DNA of 64,000 nt, taken from assembly GCF_030160295.1 (NCBI RefSeq), contig NZ_BSOB01000010.1, forward strand, positions 404,901 through 468,900. The letters run 5' to 3'. This DNA comes from Dyella acidisoli (GTDB lineage Bacteria > Pseudomonadota > Gammaproteobacteria > Xanthomonadales > Rhodanobacteraceae). Positions 17,367-26,290 of the stretch are shown in pieces. Within the stretch, counting starts at the first letter, position 1, and the number at the start of each line of letters is the position of its first letter. The translations under genes and the position numbers were made by a program. The notes beneath the pieces were generated by a model. The model saw only the letters and a program-made list of their open reading frames with translations, did not search any database and was not told the origin of the DNA.

Positions 17367-17815
17367 AATATTGGCTGATGAAATCCGAGCCCGACACGTT
17401 TTCCATCGACGACCTCAAGCGCAAGAAACGCGAGGCCTGGGACGGTGTACGCAACTACCAGGCACGCAATTTCATGCGCGACGACATGCGCGTAGGTGAT
17501 GGCGTGTTCTTCTATCACTCCAATTGTGCAGAACCCGGCATTGCAGGCATCGCGGAAGTAGCCAGCGACGCGTACCCCGATCCCTCCCAGTTCGATCCCA
17601 AGAGCAAATATTTCGACGCCGCCAGCTCACGCGACAACCCTCGGTGGATGCTGGTGGACGTGAAGTTCGTAAAGAAGCTCGGACGCGTCATCACGCTGGA
17701 CGAATTGAAAAGCCATCCGAAGATCGCCGAAATGACGCTGCTGCGCAAAGGCAATCGCCTGTCGGTGATGCCGGTAGACGCGGCGGAATGGAAATACATC
17801 CTAGGGCTGGAATAG
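17363..17815 (+). CDS. EVE domain protein
   Basis: A 150-residue single-domain protein. KYWLMKSEPDTFSIDDL, WDGVRNYQARNFMRDDM and GVFFYHSNC match the EVE family (PUA-like fold, ThyI-like subfamily). EVE domains are thought to bind modified bases in RNA or DNA, and some associate with restriction or defence genes; here the neighbours are housekeeping genes. It overlaps fau by ATGA and is followed by a G-rich dispersed repeat. The ligand is unknown. Confidence 0.9.
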   Translation: MKYWLMKSEPDTFSIDDLKRKKREAWDGVRNYQARNFMRDDMRVGDGVFFYHSNCAEPGIAGIAEVASDAYPDPSQFDPKSKYFDAASSRDNPRWMLVDVKFVKKLGRVITLDELKSHPKIAEMTLLRKGNRLSVMPVDAAEWKYILGLE

Positions 17816-17828
17816 CTCACGCGCAGAC

Positions 17829-17866
17829 TCCCTCTCCCATCCGGGGAGAGGGTTGGGGTGAGGGGC
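17829..17866. repeat. G-rich dispersed repeat, single unit
   Basis: ccctctcccatccggggaga, then gggttggggtgaggggcca: a short C/G-rich hairpin plus tail, a member of the family at 11194, 28192, 45481, 48403 and 59709. It lies after the EVE gene and before rpiA. Confidence 0.75.
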
Positions 17867-17990
17867 CAATCTCGCGAGAAACCCAAGCTGCGCGACTTCA
17901 GCGCAGAGCGGCATCACCTTGCAGCACCGCAAGATGCAGGCAGCCCACAAATCACCGATCATTTCTCTTTCGGCCTCTCAGGACATTCGC

Positions 17991-18632
17991 ATGAGCAACA
18001 ACGAAGAAAAGCGCCTCGCCGGTGAAGCAGCGATCAAATACGTTGAAGACGGCGCCGTCGTAGGCGTTGGCACCGGCTCCACGGTCGCCCACTTCATCGA
18101 TGCCCTCGCGCACATCAAGGATCGCATCCAGGGCGCTGTTTCCAGCTCGGAACAATCCACCGCGCAACTCAAGAAACACGGCATCCCCGTGTTCGACCTC
18201 AACGCCACCGGCCCGCTGGCGTTGTATGTCGATGGCGCTGACGAATGTGATCCGCACAAGCGACTCATCAAAGGCGGCGGTGCGGCGCTCACCCGCGAAA
18301 AAATTATCGCGGAAGCTGCGCAGAAGTTCGTATGCATCATCGATGCCAGCAAGCGCGTGAACATCCTCGGCAAATTCCCGCTGCCGATCGAAGTGATCCC
18401 CATGGCCCGCAGCTTGGTCGGCCGCGAGATCGTCAAACGTGGCGGCAACCCGGTGTGGCGCGATGGCGTCGTCACCGACAACGGCAACTGGGTAATCGAC
18501 GTGCACGGCTGGCAGATCGCCGACCCCGTTGCGTTGGAAACCGAGCTGAATCAGATTCCGGGCATCGTCACTGTTGGCTTGTTCGCGCGACGCCCAGCGG
18601 ACGTGGTGTTGATCGGCGACAAATTGATGTAA
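17991..18632 (+). CDS. rpiA: Ribose-5-phosphate isomerase A
   Basis: A 213-residue enzyme interconverting ribose 5-phosphate and ribulose 5-phosphate. The start [17 protein letters not shown] fits the family; a longer in-frame reading from 17919 includes repeat-derived sequence and was rejected. [14 protein letters not shown] is the phosphate-binding loop, DGADECDP holds catalytic Asp and Glu, and [11 protein letters not shown] follows. A ribosome-site-like agga lies upstream. With tkt and rpe elsewhere in the window it forms part of the non-oxidative pentose phosphate pathway. Confidence 0.94.
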   Translation: MSNNEEKRLAGEAAIKYVEDGAVVGVGTGSTVAHFIDALAHIKDRIQGAVSSSEQSTAQLKKHGIPVFDLNATGPLALYVDGADECDPHKRLIKGGGAALTREKIIAEAAQKFVCIIDASKRVNILGKFPLPIEVIPMARSLVGREIVKRGGNPVWRDGVVTDNGNWVIDVHGWQIADPVALETELNQIPGIVTVGLFARRPADVVLIGDKLM

Positions 18633-18659
18633 CGATTGCTGCCTGAAGGAAGTTCATTG

Positions 18660-18803
18660 GTGAAAAAAGACGACGTTACACGTGACGTAGCGCGCAATAT
18701 CGAGCGCGCAGGCATTTACCAGATCATGCGTGCACTGCCTTGGCCGCTGAAGTTATTGGCCACCATTGCCGCATTGGCGTATTTGTATTGGGCGGCGCAC
18801 TGA
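18660..18803 (+). CDS. 47-residue predicted membrane protein
   Basis: An unrecognised small gene starting with GTG (TTG one codon earlier is possible) after a gaagga ribosome-like site 28 bases downstream of rpiA. The product starts KKDDVTRDVARNIERAG and ends in a hydrophobic helix PLKLLATIAALAYLYWAAH, so it is probably a single-pass inner-membrane protein with the charged N-terminus in the cytoplasm. A strong terminator follows, consistent with cotranscription with rpiA. Function unknown. Confidence 0.6.
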   Translation: MKKDDVTRDVARNIERAGIYQIMRALPWPLKLLATIAALAYLYWAAH

Positions 18804-18824
18804 GTTACTGCTGCGTCACGCCAT

Positions 18825-18855
18825 AAAAAAGCCCCGCTAATTAGCGGGGCTTTTT
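18825..18855. terminator. Bidirectional Rho-independent terminator
   Basis: aaaaagccccgctaa/ttagcggggcttttt: a perfect stem with A-run and T-run, serving the rpiA side on the plus strand and the TonB-dependent receptor gene on the minus strand. Confidence 0.93.
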
Positions 18856-18875
18856 CTTTCTGCGTGAGCTCTTGC

Positions 18876-21752
18876 CTACTTCGCGTTGCCGAACTTATAG
18901 GTCGCTTCTACAAAGAACTCGCGACCATCGACGTCATAGTTCAGCTGGTTGAACGGCTGTGATGTCGTACCAGGGTAGCTGCGGTCAAGCGGCGGCATCT
19001 TGTTGAAGACGTTGATGACATCGAGCGTGAGCGCCAGGCTCTTGATCGGGCTGTAGCTGAAGGTAAGGTTGTAGCGGATCCACGGAGCCAGCTTGCCCGC
19101 ACCTGGCGCGTAGTAATTGTTTGCGACAGTAGCCAGATAGTTTGGCGATGCACCATCACGAATACCGTAGACCGTCATACCCCATGTTTGCGTTGGCGAC
19201 AGCCAGCCCACCGAACCATCGACCCTGCTCTTGAACTCCGTGCTGTAATACGGCTCGCGCAATAGATTGATGAACGGATCGTTCGGCAACAGTTGTTGCC
19301 TATGCGTCAGGATGTCGCTCCAGGACGTCTTCACGTTGACGTTGCCGTAGGGGCCAATATCGTGGCTATAGTTGGCCTCAGTGATTACCGCATTCAGATA
19401 TTCACGCGCTACGTTGACCTTTGGCGTAAGGATCTCGGTGATTGGGGGCAACAGTCCTGGTGCTAACGGAGTGCCCGAACGAATCACCTTGGACAATGCG
19501 TCTTGGCAGGTTGGCGAATTGACATCAAAAATGCCCAAACGGCAATTGCTTTCGGTCTGTGCCAGGAAGTCAGAACTTTGCGCCTGAACTTCGTTACGAA
19601 TGTTGTAGTGGTAATAATCCGACTTCAGACTGAAGCCTTCGAAAGGCGACACCACGAAGCCCAAATTAAACGTCTTGGCGACGATTGGCTGCAGCTTCGG
19701 GTTACCCGATTGCTGACCAAAGAATTGTTCGCCACTCAGCTGTCCCGGGCAATTGGCAATATTGCCGCCGGCGTAACCCAGCTTTGCACAGTTGTAGTAG
19801 TCGACCACGCTACTGTAGTAGCCGCTCGGTCCCTGGAACTCATCCGGCAAAGTCGGAGCCTTGAAAGCCGTGCCATAGGAGCCACGCAGCAACAGAAGAT
19901 CACCAAACGGACGAAATTCGACACCGAGGTTGTAAGTCGCGTGGCTCACGGTGCCGCCAGCGACGTTATAACCGTCGTAACGACCGGACATGTCCACAGA
20001 AAGCATCTTGAAGAGCGGTGCGCTGAATTCGATCGTTCCTGCATAACGCGAGCGGTGGCCCGCGCCCGATACATCGGTAAACTCATACGTCTGGCCGTTG
20101 AGCGTGCGCGGATCAGGTGAGTAGTTCCACCCCTGATTACCACCCTCGATCACAGCAGCTACACCAGCGTCGCCACCGGGTAGAGAGAACAGCGATGCAT
20201 TGGTGACCTGGCCACGGAGCATGTTGTCCCAGGTCTTGGCATATGTCTCGGTGAAACCAGTAAATCCGCGGAATGCTGAATTCGGAACAGGCGTGAAGAA
20301 GGCTTGGTAATTTGGCGCGTAGATGGGGTACCCATTTGGATCAGGCCCCGAATTTGGGCCGAGGATGTTCGCGAAATAGTTGTTGATCTGGTTAGTCCAG
20401 CGCTGGAAGCTACGCTCCTGCAGATGATCTTCGGAATGATTGAAGGTCAGGTCATAGTCCCAGTTCGATTGGCCGAAACCACCCTTCGCGCCCAGGCTCA
20501 GGTACACCGAGTTTTCGACGTTGTTATCCAGAATGTGCTGGAAACCGCCGGCTTCTTCCGGGCTAAATGCATGCTGGGCCAGGACATAGTCTTGCAGGTT
20601 GGAATCGTAGTAGATGGGGCTTTCCCAGAATAGGAAGCTGGAACCTGCCGTGAGTTTCTGTTGGTCATAGGTGTACAGCAAGGTCTGGTAGAGCTGCACA
20701 TTGCTATTCAGATCATACGTTGCGTGCGTATAAAGGTTCACCGTATTTTGTTTATTGGTTTCGGTGACGTCACCCGCACTGTATTGCGAACCACAATATT
20801 GGCCGTGATTCAAGCGATTCTGAAGCTGCTCCGTGCCGCCGAATTGGCCCGTAACGGCCGAGCATCCAATGCCCGGATTCAACTGATTAGGACTGTAGTA
20901 CGCGTTCACTAGTTGTGTTTCGCTCAGCACAAGATAGTCGCGCGACGCAGTGGGGGGCGTGGTGCCCTGCGTAAAGTATTGACGGGTCAAGCTACGATCG
21001 AAGCCCCAAATCGGCTCAATGCTCTCAACCTGGAGACCTCCAACAAAGTTGAGGTTGCCCCATTTGAAACCATCGGCCACATACAAGCGCCGATCGGCAC
21101 CACCGCCACCCGTGTGCCAACCGAAGCGCGCATCGACAACAGGAGCGTCAATCGTTTTTTTCAGCACGATGTTGATAACACCGGCGATGGCATCCGAACC
21201 ATAGATGGACGACTGACCACCCGGCAGAATGTCGATGTGATCGATCATCTCGATCGGAATACTGGCCAAATTATTGAACGCTTCGCTGCCGTTATAGAGC
21301 GCAGGGAAGTCTCCCATCGGCAAACCATCGATCAGGTACTTGGTGTAGCTAGGATCAAGGCCAAAGAAACTGAGCGTCTTCGCGGTTTGGGTGAAACCAC
21401 CCGAGTTATTCGGGCCCTGCACACTGCCGGTTGCGAAGGTACCTGCCTGCAGCGCATCGGCAACGCTGGTAAAGCCGCGATCCTTCAACTGCTGAGCTGT
21501 GATCGTGATGACAGGCTTGCTTGTTTCAACCACAGTCTGTGGAATCAGCGAGCCGGTGACATTAATCGTTTCCAGCTTTTTGGCTTTGTTACTTGTGTTG
21601 TCCGCTGATGCGCTGGACGCTGGCTGACTGCTGGACTGTGCATCCTGCGTCGCATTGGTTGAATCGCCAGATTGGGCATTGCCCGCATAAGCGTTCGCGC
21701 AACCGAACGCCAAAGTAGCCACAACGGCTGCGGCAAGTTTCGACTTCAACAT
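18876..21752 (-). CDS. TonB-dependent outer membrane receptor
   Basis: A 958-residue protein. LKSKLAAAVVATLAFGCANAYA is a signal peptide, then a Ser/Ala/Asn-rich linker of about 35 residues. LETINVTGSLIPQ begins the plug domain, with GFTSVADALQ, YLIDGLPMGDFP and GGQSSIYGSDAIAGVINIVL. The remainder is a 22-strand-type barrel. The TonB box may lie near LETINVTG. The C-terminus is YKFGNAK, so the last strand does not end in the usual aromatic residue. The substrate cannot be told from sequence. Upstream lie repeated cacgaacc sites. Confidence 0.93.
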   Translation of the reverse strand: MLKSKLAAAVVATLAFGCANAYAGNAQSGDSTNATQDAQSSSQPASSASADNTSNKAKKLETINVTGSLIPQTVVETSKPVITITAQQLKDRGFTSVADALQAGTFATGSVQGPNNSGGFTQTAKTLSFFGLDPSYTKYLIDGLPMGDFPALYNGSEAFNNLASIPIEMIDHIDILPGGQSSIYGSDAIAGVINIVLKKTIDAPVVDARFGWHTGGGGADRRLYVADGFKWGNLNFVGGLQVESIEPIWGFDRSLTRQYFTQGTTPPTASRDYLVLSETQLVNAYYSPNQLNPGIGCSAVTGQFGGTEQLQNRLNHGQYCGSQYSAGDVTETNKQNTVNLYTHATYDLNSNVQLYQTLLYTYDQQKLTAGSSFLFWESPIYYDSNLQDYVLAQHAFSPEEAGGFQHILDNNVENSVYLSLGAKGGFGQSNWDYDLTFNHSEDHLQERSFQRWTNQINNYFANILGPNSGPDPNGYPIYAPNYQAFFTPVPNSAFRGFTGFTETYAKTWDNMLRGQVTNASLFSLPGGDAGVAAVIEGGNQGWNYSPDPRTLNGQTYEFTDVSGAGHRSRYAGTIEFSAPLFKMLSVDMSGRYDGYNVAGGTVSHATYNLGVEFRPFGDLLLLRGSYGTAFKAPTLPDEFQGPSGYYSSVVDYYNCAKLGYAGGNIANCPGQLSGEQFFGQQSGNPKLQPIVAKTFNLGFVVSPFEGFSLKSDYYHYNIRNEVQAQSSDFLAQTESNCRLGIFDVNSPTCQDALSKVIRSGTPLAPGLLPPITEILTPKVNVAREYLNAVITEANYSHDIGPYGNVNVKTSWSDILTHRQQLLPNDPFINLLREPYYSTEFKSRVDGSVGWLSPTQTWGMTVYGIRDGASPNYLATVANNYYAPGAGKLAPWIRYNLTFSYSPIKSLALTLDVINVFNKMPPLDRSYPGTTSQPFNQLNYDVDGREFFVEATYKFGNAK

Positions 21753-22288
21753 TGAATTCCCCTAGCTCCGATCAAGTTACGCGAAGGACGCCCGTTTCCC
21801 AGCGGAAAACGTCCTATTCCCCAGACGAAGACGTGCCAGATAGGCATAAGCACGCCCCGATACTCCCCATTTCCAGCTCGATGTCACGAACCGACGTCAC
21901 GAACCAGAGAAGCGCCCTAGCAGGTTCGTGCTGCAATCATGTTTACAAGAGATGTAAAAATTTCACAAATGCTTAGGACGCAAAAAGTCAGGAATATTTG
22001 CTAATAAATGCGTGCAATTATGATTTTTTGTAACAAGCAAGCGTTTTGCGAAAATGAAGGTAGGGATTTTTCTTCGCTATACGTTTATAAGTAAATCGGC
22101 CTTATAAACCTCGAATTCCTTACTGCTTGCGCGGACTTCATCCACATCCGCTCGCTCATCGAAAAGACCTCGATCAACTTATGCATGGGCTGTTGCACGC
22201 CTACTTCAATGGCGATTCGCCTCAAGAGTAAGCACGGTGTCGTCGGCTCGACTATTAAGCCGTCCGCGACAACTTGTCGGGTACAGTC
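21753..22288. other. A+T-rich intergenic stretch without a recognised gene
   Basis: 536 bases upstream of the receptor gene. The first 200 hold the receptor's leader and the cacgaacc sites. From about 21940 to 22110 the sequence is strikingly A+T-rich (for example gattttttgtaacaag), unlike the rest of the window. I see no credible ORF, tRNA or terminator. Confidence 0.6.
21880..21930. promoter_or_regulatory. Repeated cacgaacc sites upstream of the TonB-dependent receptor
   Basis: Two tandem 13-base repeats, gatgtcacgaacc (21880-21892) and gacgtcacgaacc (21893-21905), are followed by the inverted octamer ggttcgtg at 21923-21930. The sites are about 130-180 bases before the receptor start. They could bind a repressor or activator in tandem and inverted arrangement. 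The regulator is unknown. Confidence 0.4.
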
Positions 22289-22723
22289 CTACTCATAGCG
22301 CCGCGACCAGAACAGCATGGTCTCGACACTGCGCTTTAGCTCGCCTTCGCTACAACTACCGACCAGTTCAGCCAAAAATGTCAGGACCTCTGCCTGGCCG
22401 AATGTTCTACACCAATACGAAGGAAGTTCTCTGACGCTTAGGTTCCAGTGTTGAGCCGGCGCATATACCGATGCGTCCAGCGACAAGGGAGATGAAGGTG
22501 TCACGCTTAGCAGTATGGTGCCCGCCAATTTCTGTCGTTCGTAGTGATTTTGCTTTAACTGCGAATCATAAAAGAACGATAAGAGGCCGAAATAAACCTC
22601 TCTTTCAGGTGCGTCGCTACAGCTAAGGATAAGCTGCCTCAGCTGCTGCGGATTCGACGAGCCAAGCTCGTCGGCTGCGAATCTGACTTTCTCAATAACC
22701 TTGAAGCGGTTCCATGAGTTCAA
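22289..22723 (-). CDS. Orphan hypothetical protein
   Basis: A 144-residue protein I do not recognise. It starts MNSWNRFKVIEKVRFAADEL, is predicted mostly helical, and has no signal peptide or membrane helix. The segment LRQLILSCSDAPEREVYFGL and a C-terminal SVETMLFWSRRYE are the most distinctive. One 60-base line I counted has 27 G+C, well below neighbouring genes, which suggests horizontal acquisition. It sits between an A+T-rich stretch and tRNA-Gln. It could be a small immunity- or phage-type protein, but nothing in the sequence shows this. Confidence 0.5.
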   Translation of the reverse strand: MNSWNRFKVIEKVRFAADELGSSNPQQLRQLILSCSDAPEREVYFGLLSFFYDSQLKQNHYERQKLAGTILLSVTPSSPLSLDASVYAPAQHWNLSVRELPSYWCRTFGQAEVLTFLAELVGSCSEGELKRSVETMLFWSRRYE

Positions 22724-23184
22724 AGCAGCACCTATCGCGCAGGAGCGGACACCCCGTACGCCAAACCAACTTCAAGTCCGGGCATTAGCATCTGGTGGAC
22801 GGACTGGGATGCATTTGATCATTCACTGCCAAGAAAGAACGGCTGCTCATACGAGCCTGATGCGAATTCATCCGATCGGCGACCTCAGCATAGGCGATGT
22901 TGCTTCGTTGCATGCCACCGTCTTATATGAGGCTTGGGTGCTGAAGCCGACCTCGGCGCAACCGGTAGCCTGAAGAGTGAGGTATGGAAATTTGGGTCCG
23001 AGATGCCTCACAGCCACGTGTAAAAAGTCACCTTCAATGGGTGTTGCCGTAATCGTGCAGGCTAGGATTGTTCGCCCCATCCATGGGGCTCACCCCTCCG
23101 CGCTACGCACTCCGGGGCCAGCGCTTAGGCGCTGTCCAAATTTGTTCCAGACAAATTTGTCGAACGCGGCTCGCCTCCCTGACC
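22724..23184. other. Intergenic region with no supported gene
   Basis: 461 bases between the orphan gene and tRNA-Gln. Short ORFs here have no recognisable product. A small dyad, caaatttgttccagacaaatttg, lies near 23138-23160. The tail just before the tRNA is an inverted duplication of the tRNA 3' end. Confidence 0.5.
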
Positions 23185-23244
23185 CTCCCAGCCAAAAAAC
23201 AAAAAGCCCGCCACATGGGCGGGCTTTTTGTTTTTGGCTGGGAG
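23185..23244. terminator. Long palindrome at the tRNA-Gln 3' end, including a terminator
   Basis: Inner stem aaaaagcccgcc/gggcgggcttttt is a good bidirectional Rho-independent terminator for tRNA-Gln. The palindrome extends outward: ctcccagccaaaaaac on the left is the inverted copy of the tRNA 3' end plus tail (gtttttggctgggag). Total arms are about 27 bases with one extra A. The inner part alone would suffice as a terminator. Confidence 0.85.
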
Positions 23245-23308
23245 ACTAGGATTCGAACCTAGATAAACGGAGTCAGAGTCCGTTGTCCTACCGTTAGACG
23301 ATCTCCCA
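23235..23308 (-). tRNA. tRNA-Gln (anticodon CUG)
   Basis: 74 bases including an encoded CCA. The acceptor TGGGAGA pairs with TCTCCCA. The anticodon stem-loop is ACGGA-CTCTGAC-TCCGT, giving anticodon CTG, which reads CAG. The T arm TAGGTTCGAATCCTA is canonical. It lies upstream of a terminator palindrome and downstream of rpsI on the same strand. Confidence 0.95.
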
Positions 23309-23376
23309 ATACCGGAGCCGCGCGGTGCGCTCTGACTTGATGCACCGGGCGGTCGAAGCGTTGCCTCTTGCGAGGA

Positions 23377-23769
23377 TTAGCGCTTCGAGAACTGGGTGGC
23401 GCGACGTGCCTTGTGCAGACCGACCTTCTTACGCTCGACTTCGCGGGCGTCGCGGGTCACGAAGCCGGCCTTGCGCAGCTGCGACTTCAGGCTTTCGTCG
23501 TACTCGATCAGGGCGCGGGCGATGCCGAGGCGGATTGCGCCGGCCTGACCGGTGATGCCGCCGCCAGCAACCGTGACCTTGATGTCGAACTTGTCGCTGC
23601 TTTGGGTGAGTTCGAGCGGCTGGCGCACGATCATGCGCGAGGTTTCGCGGCCGAAGAACTCGTCAAGGCTCTTGCCGTTCACTTCGATCTGGCCGTTGCC
23701 CTTGCGCAGGAACACGCGAGCTGCGGAGGTCTTGCGACGGCCGGTGCCGTAATTCTGTTGAATCGCCAT
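23377..23769 (-). CDS. rpsI: 30S ribosomal protein S9
   Basis: A 130-residue protein. [20 protein letters not shown] is the S9 N-terminal signature, and the C-terminus ends in the basic tail [10 protein letters not shown] that reaches the P-site tRNA. It follows rplM on the same strand with a 62-base gap, the universal rplM-rpsI pair. The tRNA-Gln gene lies downstream. Confidence 0.97.
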   Translation of the reverse strand: MAIQQNYGTGRRKTSAARVFLRKGNGQIEVNGKSLDEFFGRETSRMIVRQPLELTQSSDKFDIKVTVAGGGITGQAGAIRLGIARALIEYDESLKSQLRKAGFVTRDAREVERKKVGLHKARRATQFSKR

Positions 23770-23831
23770 GATGATTTGCTCTTATTTAAAAGTCCGCACA
23801 AGGATGTGCGGGCTCTTGCGAAGGAATCGCA

Positions 23832-24260
23832 TTACAGTTCCAGCGCCTTCGGCTGCTGGGCGGTATGCGGATGTTCGGCGCCGCCGTACACCTTGAGCTT
23901 GCGATACATTTCGCGGCCCAGCGGGTTCTTCGGCAGCATGCCCTTCACGGCGATCTCGATGACGCGCTCGGGGTAGGTCGCCAGCAGATCCTTCAGACTG
24001 GTGGTCTTGAGGTTGCCGACGTAACCGGTGAAGCGGTGATACATCTTGTCGTCCAGCTTGGCGCCGGTGACAGCCACCTTCTCAGCATTGATCACGACGA
24101 TGTAATCGCCGGTATCCACGTGAGGGGTGAACTCGGGCTTGTGCTTGCCGCGCAAGCGACGCGCGATCTCGGTCGAGAGGCGACCGAGCGTCTTGTCCGT
24201 GGCATCAACCACGTACCAGTCGCGCTTGACGCTTTCCGGCTTGGCGCTGAACGTTTTCAT
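23832..24260 (-). CDS. rplM: 50S ribosomal protein L13
   Basis: A 142-residue protein starting [56 protein letters not shown] and [19 protein letters not shown] are L13 signatures. A longer in-frame reading upstream to 24542 is spurious, since it runs through a region without L13 similarity. L13 is an early-assembling 50S protein. The gene is divergent from the Fe-S protein gene at 24386. Confidence 0.97.
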   Translation of the reverse strand: MKTFSAKPESVKRDWYVVDATDKTLGRLSTEIARRLRGKHKPEFTPHVDTGDYIVVINAEKVAVTGAKLDDKMYHRFTGYVGNLKTTSLKDLLATYPERVIEIAVKGMLPKNPLGREMYRKLKVYGGAEHPHTAQQPKALEL

Positions 24261-24385
24261 TTCGGAATACCTGTCTGCCGCCAATAGGGCGGTAAGCGGA
24301 ATCGGTGAATAAAGGCGCGAGATGATAGCGAAGCTTTCATCTATCGCGCAAGCCCACGGTGGGGTTGCGAGTCGCGAATGATAGC

Positions 24386-25594
24386 ATGAACGGCATGCCC
24401 CTTGAGAACCCCCGCCACCGCATCGCCGTGCTGGCCGACCAATGTGTGCAATGCGGCCTGTGCCTGCCCGTTTGCCCCACTTACGCCCTGGACGGCAATG
24501 AAGCCGAATCCCCAAGAGGGCGGATTGCCATCGCAGCAGCACTGGCTCGAGGGCAGTTTCCCCCTACCCCGGAGCTGCGCACGCCACTGGATCACTGCTT
24601 GGGCTGCCTGAGCTGCGAGCGGGTTTGTCCGGCGGGCGTTAAATATGAGGAGCTACTCGTGGAGACCCGAGCCCTCCTTGGGCCGGCACCGGAACGGCCT
24701 GGCTTGTTGCTTGAGGTGGTGAAAAGGCCGGCGCTGAACCACCGGCTCCAGGACTTGGCCCGCTGGACACGAGCTAAGCATTGGCTTGGAAGGGTATTGC
24801 CTGGTCGCTGGAGAGAGGCACTGTCCTTATTGCCGCGAAACCAAGACCAAGTTCGTCGCGCCCAAGACAAGCTCAAACACCCCCGCCCTCCAGCAACAGG
24901 CGGAGAAGGAGGTACGGTCGCCCTTTTTCCAGGATGCACGGCAAGTGTGCAGGATGCAGAAGCTGAGCGCGCTGCCGAGATGCTTTTGACTGCAGCGGGT
25001 TATCGAGTGGTCCGTCTGCCCGCGCTCTGTTGCGGTGCCTTGGATCTGCACGATGGCGCCACCCGCAACGCCGAGACTGCCGCCGCCCGCGTTCGGCAAG
25101 TATGGGCGGATGTCAGCGCGGATCATCTGATTACGGTAACGACCGGCTGCCTGAGCACTTTGCGCCAGGCCTTGCCAGACGTCCGCGTGGACGATCCGTA
25201 TCGCCTGCTGGCTGAGCGCATCGATAGACTGCAATTCCACCCCCTGCCCGCTCGCGTCGCACTGCACGTACCGTGCACGCAAGCCAATGTGGCACGTAGC
25301 GATGCGACGCTTACGCAGTTGCTGCAACGGATTCCTCAGCTGGAACTGAAACGCCTGCCCACACCGCCCTACTGCTGCGGTTCGGCGGGCAGCCATGTGC
25401 TGCAGTTCCCCGAACGCGCTGCGCGGTTGAGAGAAGGCGTTTTGTCTCACGTAGAAACGCTGGATGTGCGATGGCTTCTGTCGTCCAATATCGGTTGTCG
25501 TCTGCACCTTGCGGCAGGACTGGACGAGCGCTCATCCAACCTGCCGACGTTGCACCCGCTGACCCTGCTCGCGCAGCAATGGATACCGTCATGA
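24386..25594 (+). CDS. GlcF/LutA-like Fe-S oxidoreductase subunit
   Basis: A 402-residue protein. Two 4Fe-4S motifs lie near the N-terminus: [12 protein letters not shown] and [12 protein letters not shown]. Two CCG-type cysteine domains follow, with [30 protein letters not shown] and [10 protein letters not shown]. This is the layout of glycolate oxidase subunit GlcF and relatives that pass electrons to quinone. No GlcD/GlcE flavoprotein gene is nearby, so the partner is unknown. I chose ATG 24386 over an upstream GTG. Its end overlaps coq7. Confidence 0.85.
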   Translation: MNGMPLENPRHRIAVLADQCVQCGLCLPVCPTYALDGNEAESPRGRIAIAAALARGQFPPTPELRTPLDHCLGCLSCERVCPAGVKYEELLVETRALLGPAPERPGLLLEVVKRPALNHRLQDLARWTRAKHWLGRVLPGRWREALSLLPRNQDQVRRAQDKLKHPRPPATGGEGGTVALFPGCTASVQDAEAERAAEMLLTAAGYRVVRLPALCCGALDLHDGATRNAETAAARVRQVWADVSADHLITVTTGCLSTLRQALPDVRVDDPYRLLAERIDRLQFHPLPARVALHVPCTQANVARSDATLTQLLQRIPQLELKRLPTPPYCCGSAGSHVLQFPERAARLREGVLSHVETLDVRWLLSSNIGCRLHLAAGLDERSSNLPTLHPLTLLAQQWIPS

Positions 25595-26232
25595 ACGTAC
25601 GTATGCTTACCCCGCTCGATCGACTGCTCGCCGGCATCGAGCGTGCGCTTGAAACCGTCGCCGGCACCCCGGAAGCCCATCGCCCCTCCCCATCGCACCA
25701 CGCCACCGAAGCTGAGTTGGACGACAAGGAACGCCGCCATGCTGCGGGCCTGATGCGCGTGAATCACACTGGCGAGGTGTGTGCACAAGCGCTGTACGAC
25801 GGGCAAGCTGCACTGGCGCGCAAAGAAGAAAACCGCGCGCATCTACAGGAAGCCGCCGCTGAGGAAACTGACCACCTCGCCTGGTGCGCCGAGCGCCTGC
25901 ACGAACTGGAAAGCCAACCCAGCCTGCTTAACCCGCTGTGGTATGCGGGCAGCTACGCCATCGGCGCACTGGCCGCACTGGCAGGCGACAAGGTCAGCCT
26001 GGGATTTGTGGTGGAGACCGAAAAGCAGGTGGAAGCGCATCTGGCCGAACATATGGACAAGCTGCCCGCGCAGGACGAGCGTTCGCGCGTGGTGCTGAAG
26101 CAAATGCAGGAGGATGAAGTGCGGCATGCGCAGCATGCGCGGGAGCGTGGCGGCATTGCATTACCGTTTCCGATTCCGCAAATGATGCATGCGACGTCAA
26201 TGGTGATGAAGACGGTCGCTTATCGGATTTGA
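25591..26232 (+). CDS. coq7: Coq7 family 3-demethoxyubiquinol hydroxylase
   Basis: A 213-residue di-iron protein for the last ring hydroxylation of ubiquinone synthesis, used in this group in place of UbiF. Likely iron ligands are Glu62 ([11 protein letters not shown]), Glu92 and His95 (EETDH), Glu144, and Glu176 and His179 (EDEVRH). The ATG at 25591 overlaps the Fe-S gene stop as ATGA; another Met four codons earlier is possible. The end VMKTVAYRI is typical. A terminator follows at once. Confidence 0.93.
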   Translation: MNVRMLTPLDRLLAGIERALETVAGTPEAHRPSPSHHATEAELDDKERRHAAGLMRVNHTGEVCAQALYDGQAALARKEENRAHLQEAAAEETDHLAWCAERLHELESQPSLLNPLWYAGSYAIGALAALAGDKVSLGFVVETEKQVEAHLAEHMDKLPAQDERSRVVLKQMQEDEVRHAQHARERGGIALPFPIPQMMHATSMVMKTVAYRI

Positions 26233-26261
26233 GCGAACACCTGGGATGACGAGATTGCATA

Positions 26262-26288
26262 AAAAAACCCGCCTTTCGGCGGGTTTTT
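26262..26288. terminator. Bidirectional terminator between coq7 and speD
   Basis: aaaaaacccgcctttcggcg continuing ggtttttcg: a GC stem with A- and T-runs between the convergent genes coq7 and speD. Confidence 0.92.
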
Positions 26289-26290
26289 CG

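Noticed and set aside
23068-23262. A small plus-strand ORF running into the tRNA-Gln gene
   Set aside because: It reads through the terminator palindrome and the antisense of a tRNA; no ribosome site or homology.
23235-23308. tRNA-Gln as the attachment site of an integrated element
   Set aside because: I found no direct repeat of the tRNA 3' end and no integrase in the window; only an inverted copy is present.
23832-24542. A 236-codon version of rplM
   Set aside because: The first 94 codons have no L13 resemblance and run through the divergent promoter region; the family start is at 24260.
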